64,000 nt of DNA from Sphingomonas kyeonggiensis (lineage in GTDB: Bacteria > Pseudomonadota > Alphaproteobacteria > Sphingomonadales > Sphingomonadaceae). Below the pieces are notes generated by a model. That model was given only the letters and a program-made list of their open reading frames with translations. It ran no database searches and had not been told where the DNA came from. Of this stretch, positions 26,050 to 34,811 are shown one piece after another. Each line of letters opens with the position of its first letter. Position 1 is the first letter of the stretch. The position numbers were made by a program, and so were the translations under genes. The stretch spans positions 1,178,383-1,242,382 of the forward strand of contig NZ_JACIEH010000002.1 in NCBI RefSeq assembly GCF_014196745.1. The letters run 5' to 3'.

Positions 26050-26535
26050 ATGGAGGAATCCTTTTTGATCGCAGCATCCGTAGCTGCGGATCAGGAATAT
26101 CCTTCGGGTTCGTTCGATCATCACCTGATCGCCGAGGGCCGTACGGAAGCGCCGCCGCTTCCGCCCAGACCCAGGACGCGCGCGCATCTCGCGGCATGGC
26201 AGGTCAAGCTCGCGCGCGACATGATGCTCGCGCAGATGGCTGGTGGACTTGCCCTGGCGGATGTCGCCCGCCGGCTCGACATGTCGGTCAGCCATTTCAT
26301 CAAGGGTTTTCGCGAGAGCGAGGGCGTGTCGCCCTATCACTGGTTCATGCAGCGCCGGATCGCCCAGGCGACGACGCTGCTCCGCGATGAGACGATCCCG
26401 CTGTCCAAGGTCGCCGACGAATGCGGCTTTGCCGACCAGAGCCATTTCACCAAGGCATTCACTCGGCTGCTCGGTATCTCGCCCGGCCGGTGGCGTCGAA
26501 ACCTGCGGAGCAGCGCGCTCGGCCTGGGCGCCTGA
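26050..26535 (+). CDS. Short AraC-family transcriptional regulator
   Basis: 161 residues. The ATG at 26050 is chosen because AAGGAGGT sits five bases upstream; the frame is open to 26005. Residues ~55-155 are the two helix-turn-helix motifs of AraC/XylS: first LALADVARRLDMSVSHFIKG, second IPLSKVADECGFADQSHFTK, ending with the conserved FTRLLGISPGRWRR. The N-terminal ~50 residues are too short for a ligand-binding domain, so it resembles MarA/SoxS-size regulators whose activity is set by amount. It lies 194 bases before the first capsule operon in the same direction and may control it, which is inference. Confidence 0.88.
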   Translation: MEESFLIAASVAADQEYPSGSFDHHLIAEGRTEAPPLPPRPRTRAHLAAWQVKLARDMMLAQMAGGLALADVARRLDMSVSHFIKGFRESEGVSPYHWFMQRRIAQATTLLRDETIPLSKVADECGFADQSHFTKAFTRLLGISPGRWRRNLRSSALGLGA

Positions 26536-26729
26536 TTTGTCGATAATGGTGCGTACCTGTGGAAACGACTAGGTCGGGGCGGGGCCGATCCCGATAGTCC
26601 GGAGCGGCGGAATCGCCGCACGGCCTCCAGCCCCGTCGAGACAATGCGACCAGCAGATTCCAGCGTGATCGAAACCGGCGATGGTTGCCGCGGCGCATCG
26701 TCGGCCGGTCCGTGTCGCGAGGATCGGCG

Positions 26730-27968
26730 ATGAACCCGGGCGGGCCGGGCATCGAGCGGCTTCGGCAACTCTATGATCCCAACTACGTCCGACGGGTGGA
26801 TACGCTCGGAGACGCCCCGGTCCAGGTCTGCCTCGAGACGCGGATGCTGGGCGCAAGCGCGGGAACGGGTGTCGCGACCTATGCGCGGACGTTGGCGGCG
26901 TGCCTGCCGGCGGCAGGCGCATCGCTGCTGCTGCTGGGTGACCGGGACGGAGACCAGGCGCCGCGCTCCACCCGGTTCGGCCGCTGGCTCGCCGCCGCGC
27001 GTCCCGGCGCGCGGATCGCCGCCGCGCAGCACCCGGGCGACGAGGAAATGCCGGTGCAATGGGCGGCTTGCGACCTGTTCCGCGAGGCGCATGTCTTCTT
27101 CAATCTTCACCGCCGGTTGCTGCCGGTCGAATTCACCCGGCCGCCCCAGGTCATGCACTGGACCTACCCGCTGCCGCTCTATGTGCGCGGTGCCAGGAAC
27201 CTCTACACGCTGCACGACCTGATCCCGCTCACCCATCCCGAGCTGACTTCGATTTCGCCGGTGCGCCACACCGCCGTGCTCGGCGAGATCGCGCGCCACG
27301 CACACCGGTTGGTCACCGTGTCCGAGGCCGTTCGTCGCCAAGCCATCGAACGGCTGGCACTGGACGAAGAGGGAGTGGTGAACACCTGGCAGGCGGTCGA
27401 TGCGCCGCTCCAGGTGGACCCACCCTTGCCCGCGGGCCTGCGCTCGGGGCGCTATTTCCTGTTCTGCGGCCGGGTCGAGGCACGCAAGAATCTCGATCGG
27501 CTCGCCGCGGCCCATGCGGCGAGCGGAACGGCGTTGCCGCTCGTGATCGTCGGCCCGGAAGTGCCCGGCGAAGCCCGCCTGGAGGCGCATTTGCGCGCGT
27601 GCCCTGCGGTTATCCGTCTGCCCTGGGTGCCGCGTCCGGAATTGCTCGGCATGCTGCGCCGCGCCCGCGCGCTGTTGTTCCCTTCGCTGGCAGAAGGTTT
27701 TGGACTGCCCATTGTCGAGGCCATGGCGCTGGGATGCCCGGTGCTCGTTTCGGATATCGAGACGGCGGTGGAAGTGGCCGGCGATGCCGCGTTGCTGGTC
27801 GATCCGCATGCGGCCGAGGAGATCGAGGCGGGCATCCGGCGCCTGGACGGGGACGACATCCTCTGCGCCCGCTTGCGTGCCGATGGGTTCGCGCGCAGCC
27901 GGATGTTCACCCCGGAACTCTACGCCCGCCGGCTCGGCGCGCTCTATGCGGATGCGCTCGCCGCATGA
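26730..27968 (+). CDS. Glycosyltransferase, GT4 family
   Basis: 412 residues from the ATG at 26730 (GCGAGG upstream); an upstream start at 26685 is possible. GT-B fold: N-terminal domain with GTGVATYARTLAACLP and NLYTLHDLIPLTHPE; C-terminal Glycos_transf_1 domain with FCGRVEARKNLDRL and the donor-binding FPSLAEGFGLPIVEAMALG. It should add a sugar to the growing capsule repeat or an acceptor; the sugar is not readable. It is paralogous to the GT4 enzyme two genes downstream (shared HWTYPLP and HDL[IV]P blocks). First gene of a four-gene ATGA-coupled operon. Confidence 0.9.
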   Translation: MNPGGPGIERLRQLYDPNYVRRVDTLGDAPVQVCLETRMLGASAGTGVATYARTLAACLPAAGASLLLLGDRDGDQAPRSTRFGRWLAAARPGARIAAAQHPGDEEMPVQWAACDLFREAHVFFNLHRRLLPVEFTRPPQVMHWTYPLPLYVRGARNLYTLHDLIPLTHPELTSISPVRHTAVLGEIARHAHRLVTVSEAVRRQAIERLALDEEGVVNTWQAVDAPLQVDPPLPAGLRSGRYFLFCGRVEARKNLDRLAAAHAASGTALPLVIVGPEVPGEARLEAHLRACPAVIRLPWVPRPELLGMLRRARALLFPSLAEGFGLPIVEAMALGCPVLVSDIETAVEVAGDAALLVDPHAAEEIEAGIRRLDGDDILCARLRADGFARSRMFTPELYARRLGALYADALAA

Positions 27969-28801
27969 CCCGGCTTCCCACCCTGTTCCGACGCAGGCCG
28001 CGTCCGGGCAGCCGCACTGCGAACGAGGCCTCCATCCGGAGCCTGTGCGCCACTGCCTATCTGGGAGACAACCGCGCCCTGGTCCGGGTGCTGGGCCGCT
28101 ACAAGATGTTCGTCGATACGCGCGACGTCGATATCGGCGCGCATCTCCTGCTTGACGGCTTCTGGGAGATGTGGGTCACCGAGCTGTTGCCGCAGCTGAT
28201 CCGGCCCGGCGCGGTCTGCATCGATGTCGGCGCGCATGTCGGCTATTTCACCTTGCAGATGGCCGAGCTCGCCGGCCCTTCCGGCAGGGTCCATGCCTTC
28301 GAACCCAACTCGGCGCTGCGCCGGATGCTCGATGATTCCGTGCGCGTGAACGGGTTTGCCGAGCAGGTGCGGTCCCATGGCGATCCGGTGTTCGATGCGG
28401 CCGGCCTCGCTGCCGAGCTCGTCGGCACGGTGACGCAGCCGAGCGGTGCCCATGTCCGCATCCTGCCCGAAGGCGATCCGGCGGCCACGCTGCGGACCTG
28501 CCGGCTCGACGGCATTGCCGGGCTCGATCGGGCCGACTTCGTCAAGATCGATGCCGAGGCATCGGAAGAGGCGATCTGGCGCGGCATGCGGGGCCTGCTC
28601 GACCAGGGGCGGCCGATGACGGTGCTGCTCGAATTCGCGGCGATACGCTATGCCGATCCCGGCGGCTTCCTTGGGGCGATCACCGGCGAAGGCTTCGCCC
28701 TGCATCGAATCGATCCCGACCAGGGACTGTGCCGGGCGGATGTGGCCGGGATCCTGCGCGCGCCGCCGGCGCGCGAGCAGATGCTGGCGCTGATCCGATG
28801 A
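27965..28801 (+). CDS. FkbM-family methyltransferase
   Basis: 278 residues; the ATG overlaps the preceding stop. SAM-binding motif I AVCIDVGAHVGYFTLQMAEL at ~residue 81-100, then VHAFEPN with the acidic ribose-binding residue, and DFVKIDAEASEEAIWRGM near 195-212, the characteristic FkbM motif. Predicted to O-methylate a sugar hydroxyl. It lies between two paralogous GT4 genes in the capsule operon, so the substrate is probably a capsule sugar. Confidence 0.88.
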   Translation: MTRLPTLFRRRPRPGSRTANEASIRSLCATAYLGDNRALVRVLGRYKMFVDTRDVDIGAHLLLDGFWEMWVTELLPQLIRPGAVCIDVGAHVGYFTLQMAELAGPSGRVHAFEPNSALRRMLDDSVRVNGFAEQVRSHGDPVFDAAGLAAELVGTVTQPSGAHVRILPEGDPAATLRTCRLDGIAGLDRADFVKIDAEASEEAIWRGMRGLLDQGRPMTVLLEFAAIRYADPGGFLGAITGEGFALHRIDPDQGLCRADVAGILRAPPAREQMLALIR

Positions 28802-30144
28802 GCGACTTCGGCTTTCCCCAATCGGATCACGGTTTCCGGATCGGCATCGACGGGCTCAATCTCGCGATGCCGCGCGGTACCGGGGTCGCCACCTATGCCC
28901 GGACGCTGGCACGCACGGTCGCCGAACTGGGCACGCCGCCGGACCTGATCTTCGGGCTGCCGGTCCACCCGCGGGCCCCGCGCGACCTGCGCGAGACGCT
29001 GTTCTTCGCCGAGCTCGGCCGCGACGAACCGGTGGGCGAGGGGAGCGGTGCGCCGAAGCGGGAACGGCTGTTCCTGTCCCCGCTGGCGCGGCGGCTGGTC
29101 GAGGTGCCGGTCGAGGGGCGCGTGCGAGCCGAAGCCTTTGCCGAGCGCATGCCGCCCTTCTCGCGGCTGTACAGCTTCGGTTCGCTCTGGTCGGTCGCGG
29201 CGCGGCATTTCCGGCGCTATCGCCGCTTCCTCACGGTGACGATGCCCGATCCGCCGGCGATCATGCACTGGACCTATCCGCTGCCGATCCATCTGGCGGG
29301 GGCCGCCAACCTCTACACGATCCACGACCTGGTGCCGCTGCGGCTGCCGCACACCAGCCTGGAGAACAAGCGGCTGCACGATCGCCTGCTGCGCGGCTGC
29401 GTGGCGCGGGGGGCGGGGATCTGCACCGTCTCCGAAGCGTCCCGGCGCGACATCATCGACATGCTCGGCGCCGATGCGGGGCGGGTGGTCAATTGCTACC
29501 AGTCGATCGATCCGGTGCCGGAGATCGCCGCCGACGAGCTGGCCGCTCGGCTGCGTGCGCTGTTCGACCTCGAGGCCCGGGGCTATTTCCTCTATTTCGG
29601 CGCGATCGAGCCCAAGAAGAATGTCGGCCGGCTGATCGAGGCCTATCTGGCGAGCGAGGTCGCGACGCCGCTGGTCATCGTCGGCGGGCGGGCCTGGCGC
29701 TCCGAGAACGAGCTGCGCCTGCTCGGCATGTCCGCGGCGCAGGGGCTTTCCGGCGCGGCGCGTATCCGCAAGCTCGACTATCTGCCGCGACGGATGCTCG
29801 ACCTGCTGATCGCAGGCGCGCGCGGCGTGCTCTTCCCCTCGCTCTACGAAGGCTTCGGCCTGCCCGTGGTGGAGGCGCTGGCGCGCGGTGTGCCGGTCAT
29901 GGCCTCGACCGGCGGCTCGCTGCCCGAAGTGGCGGGCGGGGCGGCCCTGCTGGTCGATCCCTATGACGTGGGCGACATGGTCGCGGCGATCCGCCGTCTC
30001 GACGGGGATGCCGAGCTTCGCCACCGCCTGTCCGTCGCCGGCCCCCTCCAGGCCGTCCGCTTCGCGCCGGCAGCCTTCCGCGCCAACCTGTCCGCGCTCT
30101 ACCGCTCGCTCGCCCCTTCGCCTTCCGGGACCGCCACCGCATGA
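28798..30144 (+). CDS. Glycosyltransferase, GT4 family
   Basis: 448 residues; the ATG overlaps the FkbM stop. N-terminal GT-B domain with MPRGTGVATYARTLARTV and HWTYPLPIHLAGAANLYTIH followed by DLVPL; C-terminal domain with YFGAIEPKKNVGRLIEAYLA and the donor-site FPSLYEGFGLPVVEALARG, then GGSLPEVAGGAALLVDP. Closely related to the GT4 gene at 26730, suggesting an old duplication around the methyltransferase. Presumed capsule glycosyltransferase; donor unknown. Confidence 0.9.
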   Translation: MSDFGFPQSDHGFRIGIDGLNLAMPRGTGVATYARTLARTVAELGTPPDLIFGLPVHPRAPRDLRETLFFAELGRDEPVGEGSGAPKRERLFLSPLARRLVEVPVEGRVRAEAFAERMPPFSRLYSFGSLWSVAARHFRRYRRFLTVTMPDPPAIMHWTYPLPIHLAGAANLYTIHDLVPLRLPHTSLENKRLHDRLLRGCVARGAGICTVSEASRRDIIDMLGADAGRVVNCYQSIDPVPEIAADELAARLRALFDLEARGYFLYFGAIEPKKNVGRLIEAYLASEVATPLVIVGGRAWRSENELRLLGMSAAQGLSGAARIRKLDYLPRRMLDLLIAGARGVLFPSLYEGFGLPVVEALARGVPVMASTGGSLPEVAGGAALLVDPYDVGDMVAAIRRLDGDAELRHRLSVAGPLQAVRFAPAAFRANLSALYRSLAPSPSGTATA

Positions 30145-31262
30145 CCCTGCCTTCCTCGTTCCGCGTCCTCCCCGTCGCGCTGGCGCTCCTCGCCGGCGGC
30201 TGCGCCACCCTGCCGTCGAGCGGCCCGACCGGCCCCCAGGTCGTCGCCGCCTCCCGGCCCGATTCGCGCCTGCCCGCGCAGCTGGTCGAACTCGACGCCG
30301 CCGCCCTGCCGGAGGCCAACAGCGCATCGACGGCGACGGAGACGCTCGCCGGGCTGGCGGCCGAGGGTGTCACCGACCGGATCGGGCCGGGAGACGTGCT
30401 TCAGGTCACGATCTTCGAGGTCGGCACCGCGCTGTTCGCCGGCCCGTCGGCGGCGACCGCGGGCCAGCCCGCCGCAGCGGGGACCAACCTGCCGCCGATC
30501 ACCGTCGCGGCCGACGGGACGATCCAGATCCCCTATGTCGGCCGCATCGCCGCCGCGGGCGAGACCGCCCAGGCGCTCGCCGGCAGCATCGAGGCGCGGC
30601 TGATCGGCTATTCCCAGCACGCCCAGGTCAGCGTCGCGATCCGGGAGAACATCGCCAACGCGGTCTTCGTGCTCGGCGGGGTCAAGGCGCCGGGGCGCAT
30701 TCCCCTCTCGCTCGCCCGCGAGCATCTGCTCGATGCGGTCGCGCTGGCGGGCGGAGCGATATTCCCGGCGCAGGATACCAGCGTCCGGATCACCCGTGCC
30801 GGCCGCAGTGCCGAAATCGGCCTCGACGCGCTGCTCGCCGGATCGCCCGACGACCTGCAACTGCTCCCCGGCGATCGCATCGAGCTGCTCCGCCAGCAGC
30901 GCAGCTTCACCGTGTTCGGAGCGAGCGACAAGGTATCGGAAATCCCGTTCGAGGCCCGCCGCCTGTCGCTTGCCCAGGCTGTCGCGCGGGCCGGCGGGCC
31001 GTCGGACCGCCAGGCCGATCCGACCGCGATCTTCGTCTTCCGCTGGGCCGCCGCGGACCCGTCCGGCGGCGCGCCCGTCCCGGTCATCTACCGGCTGAAC
31101 CTGCTGCGCCCGGAGAGCTATTTCGTGTCGCAGCGTTTCGCGATGCGCGACGGCGACGTGATCTACATCGCCAACGCCCGCTCCAACCAGGCGAGCAAGC
31201 TGGTCCAGATCATCAACCAGCTCTTCTCGCCCTTCTACGGGGTACGCGAGCTGACGCGATGA
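30141..31262 (+). CDS. Outer-membrane polysaccharide export lipoprotein (OPX family)
   Basis: 373 residues; ATGA overlap with the preceding GT. Lipoprotein signal with lipobox LLAGGC (Cys at ~21). A Poly_export domain starts near TDRIGPGDVLQVTIFEVGTA, and SLBB-like domains follow (NAVFVLGGVKAPGRIPLS, SFTVFGASDKVSEIPFE). The C-terminus (VIYIANARSNQASKLVQIIN) is a probable amphipathic outer-membrane helix. It forms the periplasm-to-surface channel for the capsule, working with KpsE and KpsMT encoded downstream on the other strand. Closer in size to BexD/CtrA than to KpsD. Confidence 0.9.
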   Translation: MTLPSSFRVLPVALALLAGGCATLPSSGPTGPQVVAASRPDSRLPAQLVELDAAALPEANSASTATETLAGLAAEGVTDRIGPGDVLQVTIFEVGTALFAGPSAATAGQPAAAGTNLPPITVAADGTIQIPYVGRIAAAGETAQALAGSIEARLIGYSQHAQVSVAIRENIANAVFVLGGVKAPGRIPLSLAREHLLDAVALAGGAIFPAQDTSVRITRAGRSAEIGLDALLAGSPDDLQLLPGDRIELLRQQRSFTVFGASDKVSEIPFEARRLSLAQAVARAGGPSDRQADPTAIFVFRWAAADPSGGAPVPVIYRLNLLRPESYFVSQRFAMRDGDVIYIANARSNQASKLVQIINQLFSPFYGVRELTR

Positions 31263-31279
31263 CCGTCGGCATCGCCGGC

Positions 31280-31942
31280 TCAGGCCGCCAGCGTCTGCTG
31301 CGCGAGATGCACGTCGATCGCCTCGTCGATCGTCGGATAGAAGCGGAGCCGGCCCTCGTGGAGCACCGCGCCGGTGCTGCAATATTCCTGCAGCGTCGCC
31401 GGGCTGTGCGAGACCATCACCAGCGTTCCGGTCGCGCGGCGATGAGCCAGCGCGGCATGGCAGCGCTCGGCGAACCGATGATCGCCCGCGCTGGTGACTT
31501 CGTCGACCAGATAACAATCGAAGTCGATCGCCAGGCTAACCCCGAAGGCGAGGCGTGCCGCCATGCCGGCCGAATAGGTCTTCACCGGCTGGTCGAAATA
31601 TTCCCCGAGCTCGGCGAACTGCTCGACAAAGGCGAGCAGCCGGTCGACCGGCTGGCGATAGATCCGGGCGATGAACCGGGCATTGTCCGCGCCGGTGAGG
31701 CTGCCCTGGAAGCAATGGGTATAGCCGATCGGCCAGGACACCCGCATGCCGCGGCGGATGGTGCCGCTGCTGGGGTGCTCGACCCCGGCGATCAGCCGCA
31801 ACAGGGTCGATTTGCCCGCACCGTTCGCGCCGCAAATCCCCAGCGACTGCCCCGGGCGGATCGTGAAGCTCGCATCATGGAGCACATGCCTGGTGAGCTT
31901 GCGGCCATGATAGGCCTTGTTGACGCGGTCGAAGCTGATCAT
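31280..31942 (-). CDS. kpsT: Capsule ABC exporter ATP-binding protein KpsT
   Basis: 220 residues; ATG at 31942 with GGGAGGG upstream. Walker A GANGAGKSTLLRL at ~38-50; the signature is YSAGMAARLAFGVSLAI, the relaxed form normal for KpsT/Wzt ATPases; Walker B CYLVDEV; H-loop MVSHSP. It energises export of capsule through KpsM. It is separated from kpsM by about 6.5 kb and two glycosyltransferase-type genes plus a GT2 gene, and stands between the plus-strand export gene and the divergent GT2, so it needs its own promoter or read-through from the long minus-strand operon. Confidence 0.93.
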   Translation of the reverse strand: MISFDRVNKAYHGRKLTRHVLHDASFTIRPGQSLGICGANGAGKSTLLRLIAGVEHPSSGTIRRGMRVSWPIGYTHCFQGSLTGADNARFIARIYRQPVDRLLAFVEQFAELGEYFDQPVKTYSAGMAARLAFGVSLAIDFDCYLVDEVTSAGDHRFAERCHAALAHRRATGTLVMVSHSPATLQEYCSTGAVLHEGRLRFYPTIDEAIDVHLAQQTLAA

Positions 31943-32013
31943 GCGCAGGGCCCTCCCGGCCTTGTCGAGCGGGCCGGGGTTTCCGGACCGGCAATCAGGA
32001 ATGGAGCGGTTGC

Positions 32014-32802
32014 ATGACGATCGAAATCACCGCGGTGGTGCTCGCCTTCAACGAAGTGGAGATGCTGTCGATCACGCTTCCGGCGATCAAGGCGCTCGTC
32101 GATCAGGTCGTCATCGTCGATATGGGCTCTACCGACGGAAGCGACGCGCTCTACGCCCGACTGCTCTCCGGGGAAGACCGGCTGGCGCATTACGATCAGT
32201 GCAATCTCTCGCAGTTCGGCTTCGCGCACGCCCGGAACCACGGCGCGAGGTACGCGGACGGGTCCTGGCTGTTCTCCATCGACGCGGACGAGTGGATCGA
32301 TCCCGGCCAGGCCGGCGCGCTTCGACGCGAGATCGCCGAGGCCAGCTTCGACACGATCGCGGTCCATCGCCGCAACTATGCGGGCCAGCCGGGTGTCCCG
32401 ATCGACCTCGACCAGCTTCGCGTCAGCGGTTCCTTCGGCGAGGAGACCCACCGCCGGATCTATCGCAATCGGCATGACATCCGCTGGGAGGGGCTGATCC
32501 ACGAGGAGATCTGCGATCGGGACGGGAATAGCTGGCAGCGCGCGGGGCAGAGCGAACTCGTCCTTCACCACCTCTCCGCGTTCAAGCCGCATGTGGCGAT
32601 CGAGGAAAAGAGCCGGCTCTATTCCTACATGGTGCTGCGCGGAGCGGTGGTGCCGGGATATCGCTATGGCACCAACCCGTTCTGGCACTCGACCTTCATC
32701 CGCGAGCATTTCGACTTCCTGATGGAAAAGGCCAATGCCTATGCGGCGGCGCGGGGCCTGCCGCCGTACGACGGTGATGCGGTCGCCCGCGCGATCGGCT
32801 GA
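32014..32802 (+). CDS. Glycosyltransferase, GT2 family
   Basis: 262 residues; GGAG upstream of the ATG at 32014. GT-A fold: ITAVVLAFNEVEMLSITLPA at the N-terminus, VVIVDMGSTDGSDAL, and the DxD-like WLFSIDADEWIDPGQ. Middle region EEKSRLYSYMVLRGAVVPG and FHxTFI-like HSTFIREHFDFL fit family-2 enzymes of the Kdo/LPS-core type. A lone plus-strand gene inside the capsule locus, divergent from kpsT and convergent with the FkbM fusion, 8 bases apart at the 3' ends. Confidence 0.88.
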   Translation: MTIEITAVVLAFNEVEMLSITLPAIKALVDQVVIVDMGSTDGSDALYARLLSGEDRLAHYDQCNLSQFGFAHARNHGARYADGSWLFSIDADEWIDPGQAGALRREIAEASFDTIAVHRRNYAGQPGVPIDLDQLRVSGSFGEETHRRIYRNRHDIRWEGLIHEEICDRDGNSWQRAGQSELVLHHLSAFKPHVAIEEKSRLYSYMVLRGAVVPGYRYGTNPFWHSTFIREHFDFLMEKANAYAAARGLPPYDGDAVARAIG

Positions 32803-32810
32803 TCGGCGCT

Positions 32811-34811
32811 TCATCCGGCGGCCGTGTCGAACAGGATGTCGAAATGCACCCAGCCCTGGGGAAGCAGGCCCAGCCGCGTCGATTCCGCGTCGCGCGCTTC
32901 CCAGAGCCGCATCAGCTCGCTCGTCGAGCTGACCCGGGTCAGCGAACCGTCATGCTCGATCAGGTCTCCATAGGGTGCGAGCCCGAAGATATGGTCGGCG
33001 AGCAGCTCCGGATCGGCCTCGGCCTGTTCCCGGATGCACATCGGATTGAACTCGCACAGGATCCGTGGCCTGTAGCGGCGAATGCTGCCCGCCAATCCCC
33101 GCAGCACCCGTAGCTCGAAACCCTCCACGTCGATCTTGATCAGGTCCACGCGCCCCTGGGAAAGCAGGATCTCGTCGCCCGGAATGGCCTGCACCGCTTC
33201 CAGGGCCTGAAGCGCGGTCGCCTGGCCCAGTACCTTGGCATTCGACGCGTCGCTGAGGCAGATCATCTCCTCCCGGTCGCTCAGGGCGAAGGTGAAGAGC
33301 CGCACATTGTGGAGGTCATTGGCGACGATGCCGCGCCGGAACAGGGCGGCATTGTCCGTGTTCGGCTCGAAAGCCAGCACCTTGCCGGCGGCACCCACCT
33401 GCAAGGCGGCCTGGAAGGACATGACGCCGACATTGGCGCCCACGTCGACAAAGGTGGCACCGGGGTGCAGCTGTCCCGTGATCGCCCTGGCGATATGCGG
33501 CTCCCATCCCCCGCCGGCCGCGAGGCATCGGCCGAATTCGGGCTCGGCGGGATTGACCACCACCTTCGCCTCTCCACCGACCTCCGCCACGACGAGGGGC
33601 GTTCGGGACTGCCGGAATTCCGGGCTGTCGAGCAGGATGCGCCGCAGGTCCTGAAGGGCGATCGCACCGGACTCGATTTCCTTCAGATAAGCGGTCAGCC
33701 CGTCGGGATCGGGGGCCCGGCCGAGGATCCAGAGATAGGCTGCTGCAATCTCGTCCCTGGTCTGCGCGGTCGTGTTGGGCATCGGATACTCTCGATGGCT
33801 CCGGGGAGCGGTTACGGTACGGGTGGGGTCGACCGCCGGGGCAGGGGCCGGCTTCGGGACGTCGTCGGACGGTTCGCGGCTGGTGAGGCGCAGCCTGGGA
33901 AAACCGATATCGGTGTACCAGAGCGCGCCTTCGGACAGCAGCGACAGCTCGATCTCGATATCGTTCGCCGGGGTTGCGGGCGGCGCGGGAAGGCTGATGA
34001 CGAACCTGGCGGACTCGCCGGGCTCGAGCTCGGCGGGGACCGGCATGGCGCGGGCCTCGATCGACCAGTGCGTTTCGCCGTGCATCCGCAGCCGCCCGCC
34101 GATCAGCAGCCGATCGGGTGACTGGCGTCCGAAGATCAGCCTCGTCTCACCGGCGTTGAGGATGCTGCCGCATAGCCGAATGCCACCCGATGGCGTGGGC
34201 CGTGCCGCTTCCGTCAGTTCGAGGCGATAGGCGTTTCGTCGCTGCCAGCGTGCAGTCAGTTCCGACAGGTCGGGAAGCGCCGCGCCGGCGATCAGTGCCG
34301 GAATGATTTGCGCCATCGCGCCGGATTGGCGCAGGGCGAGTGGCAATATCGTGTCGGGCAGCGCAACTGCCTGCTCGTCGAGAGCAGGCAGTTGCGCCAG
34401 CCACGCGTCGGCGCGCCCCAGGCCGGTTATGGCCTGCACGGATCTGGCAGCGGCGACGCAGGGCCCGTCCGCGAGCGGCGCCAGCAGGAAGATCGCGTCG
34501 GCGTCGATCTCGGCCGCGAGCCGCGTCGCCAGCATGGCCCCGGCTCCATGCGCGATCACGATCGTCCGGGCACAGCCGATCCCCTGGACGCGCAGGATCT
34601 CCGCCAACGCGGCAGGATCGACGGCATCCGGAGCGCCCGCCACGCTCGCGATACGACATTCGCTCCGCTCGACGAGATCCTCCGCGAGCGGGGCAGCGAA
34701 GTCGTCGCTCGGGTCGGCATCGGCCAGAAGGACCACGAACAGCATGTCGCCATCCCCGCGGACGGTGGATATGGCCGCGCCGTCACGGCCCAGGGGCGGG
34801 AGAGCGGTCAA
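32811..34811 (-). CDS. Multidomain FkbM methyltransferase with inactive hydrolase-like and beta-sandwich domains
   Basis: 666 residues. Start is a TTG overlapping the previous stop (TTGA); an ATG at 34745 is an alternative. Residues ~22-180 look like an alpha/beta-hydrolase fold, but the nucleophile elbow reads AHGAGA, with Gly where the Ser should be. Residues ~195-315 form a beta-sandwich like the C-terminal domain of Wzt and related glycan proteins (HWSIEARAMPVPAELEPGES, SLLSEGALWYTDIGFPRL). Residues ~350-400 match DUF4214 (AAAYLWILGRAPDPDGLTAY). The C-terminal ~260 residues are FkbM methyltransferase: TFVDVGANVGVMSFQAAL, AFEPNTDN, DLIKIDVEGFELRVLRGL. An internal ATG at 33782 could produce a DUF4214-FkbM product alone. 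Likely methylates a glycan while holding it by the beta-sandwich; this is inference. Confidence 0.85.
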   Translation of the reverse strand: MTALPPLGRDGAAISTVRGDGDMLFVVLLADADPSDDFAAPLAEDLVERSECRIASVAGAPDAVDPAALAEILRVQGIGCARTIVIAHGAGAMLATRLAAEIDADAIFLLAPLADGPCVAAARSVQAITGLGRADAWLAQLPALDEQAVALPDTILPLALRQSGAMAQIIPALIAGAALPDLSELTARWQRRNAYRLELTEAARPTPSGGIRLCGSILNAGETRLIFGRQSPDRLLIGGRLRMHGETHWSIEARAMPVPAELEPGESARFVISLPAPPATPANDIEIELSLLSEGALWYTDIGFPRLRLTSREPSDDVPKPAPAPAVDPTRTVTAPRSHREYPMPNTTAQTRDEIAAAYLWILGRAPDPDGLTAYLKEIESGAIALQDLRRILLDSPEFRQSRTPLVVAEVGGEAKVVVNPAEPEFGRCLAAGGGWEPHIARAITGQLHPGATFVDVGANVGVMSFQAALQVGAAGKVLAFEPNTDNAALFRRGIVANDLHNVRLFTFALSDREEMICLSDASNAKVLGQATALQALEAVQAIPGDEILLSQGRVDLIKIDVEGFELRVLRGLAGSIRRYRPRILCEFNPMCIREQAEADPELLADHIFGLAPYGDLIEHDGSLTRVSSTSELMRLWEARDAESTRLGLLPQGWVHFDILFDTAAG

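Noticed and set aside
25688-26197. 169-codon minus-strand frame in the region before the AraC gene
   Set aside because: No ribosome site, no recognisable domain and no codon bias. It overlaps dyad repeats and the AraC start, so it is taken as non-coding.
31280-31942. Degenerate ABC signature in KpsT as a sign of inactivity
   Set aside because: YSAGM in place of LSGGQ is normal for KpsT/Wzt-type ATPases; Walker A, Walker B and H-loop are intact.
33782-34811. FkbM fusion as two separate genes
   Set aside because: The frame is continuous with no stop, and the domains are joined by a Pro-rich linker. An internal ATG at 33782 exists but has only a weak ribosome site, so one gene is reported.
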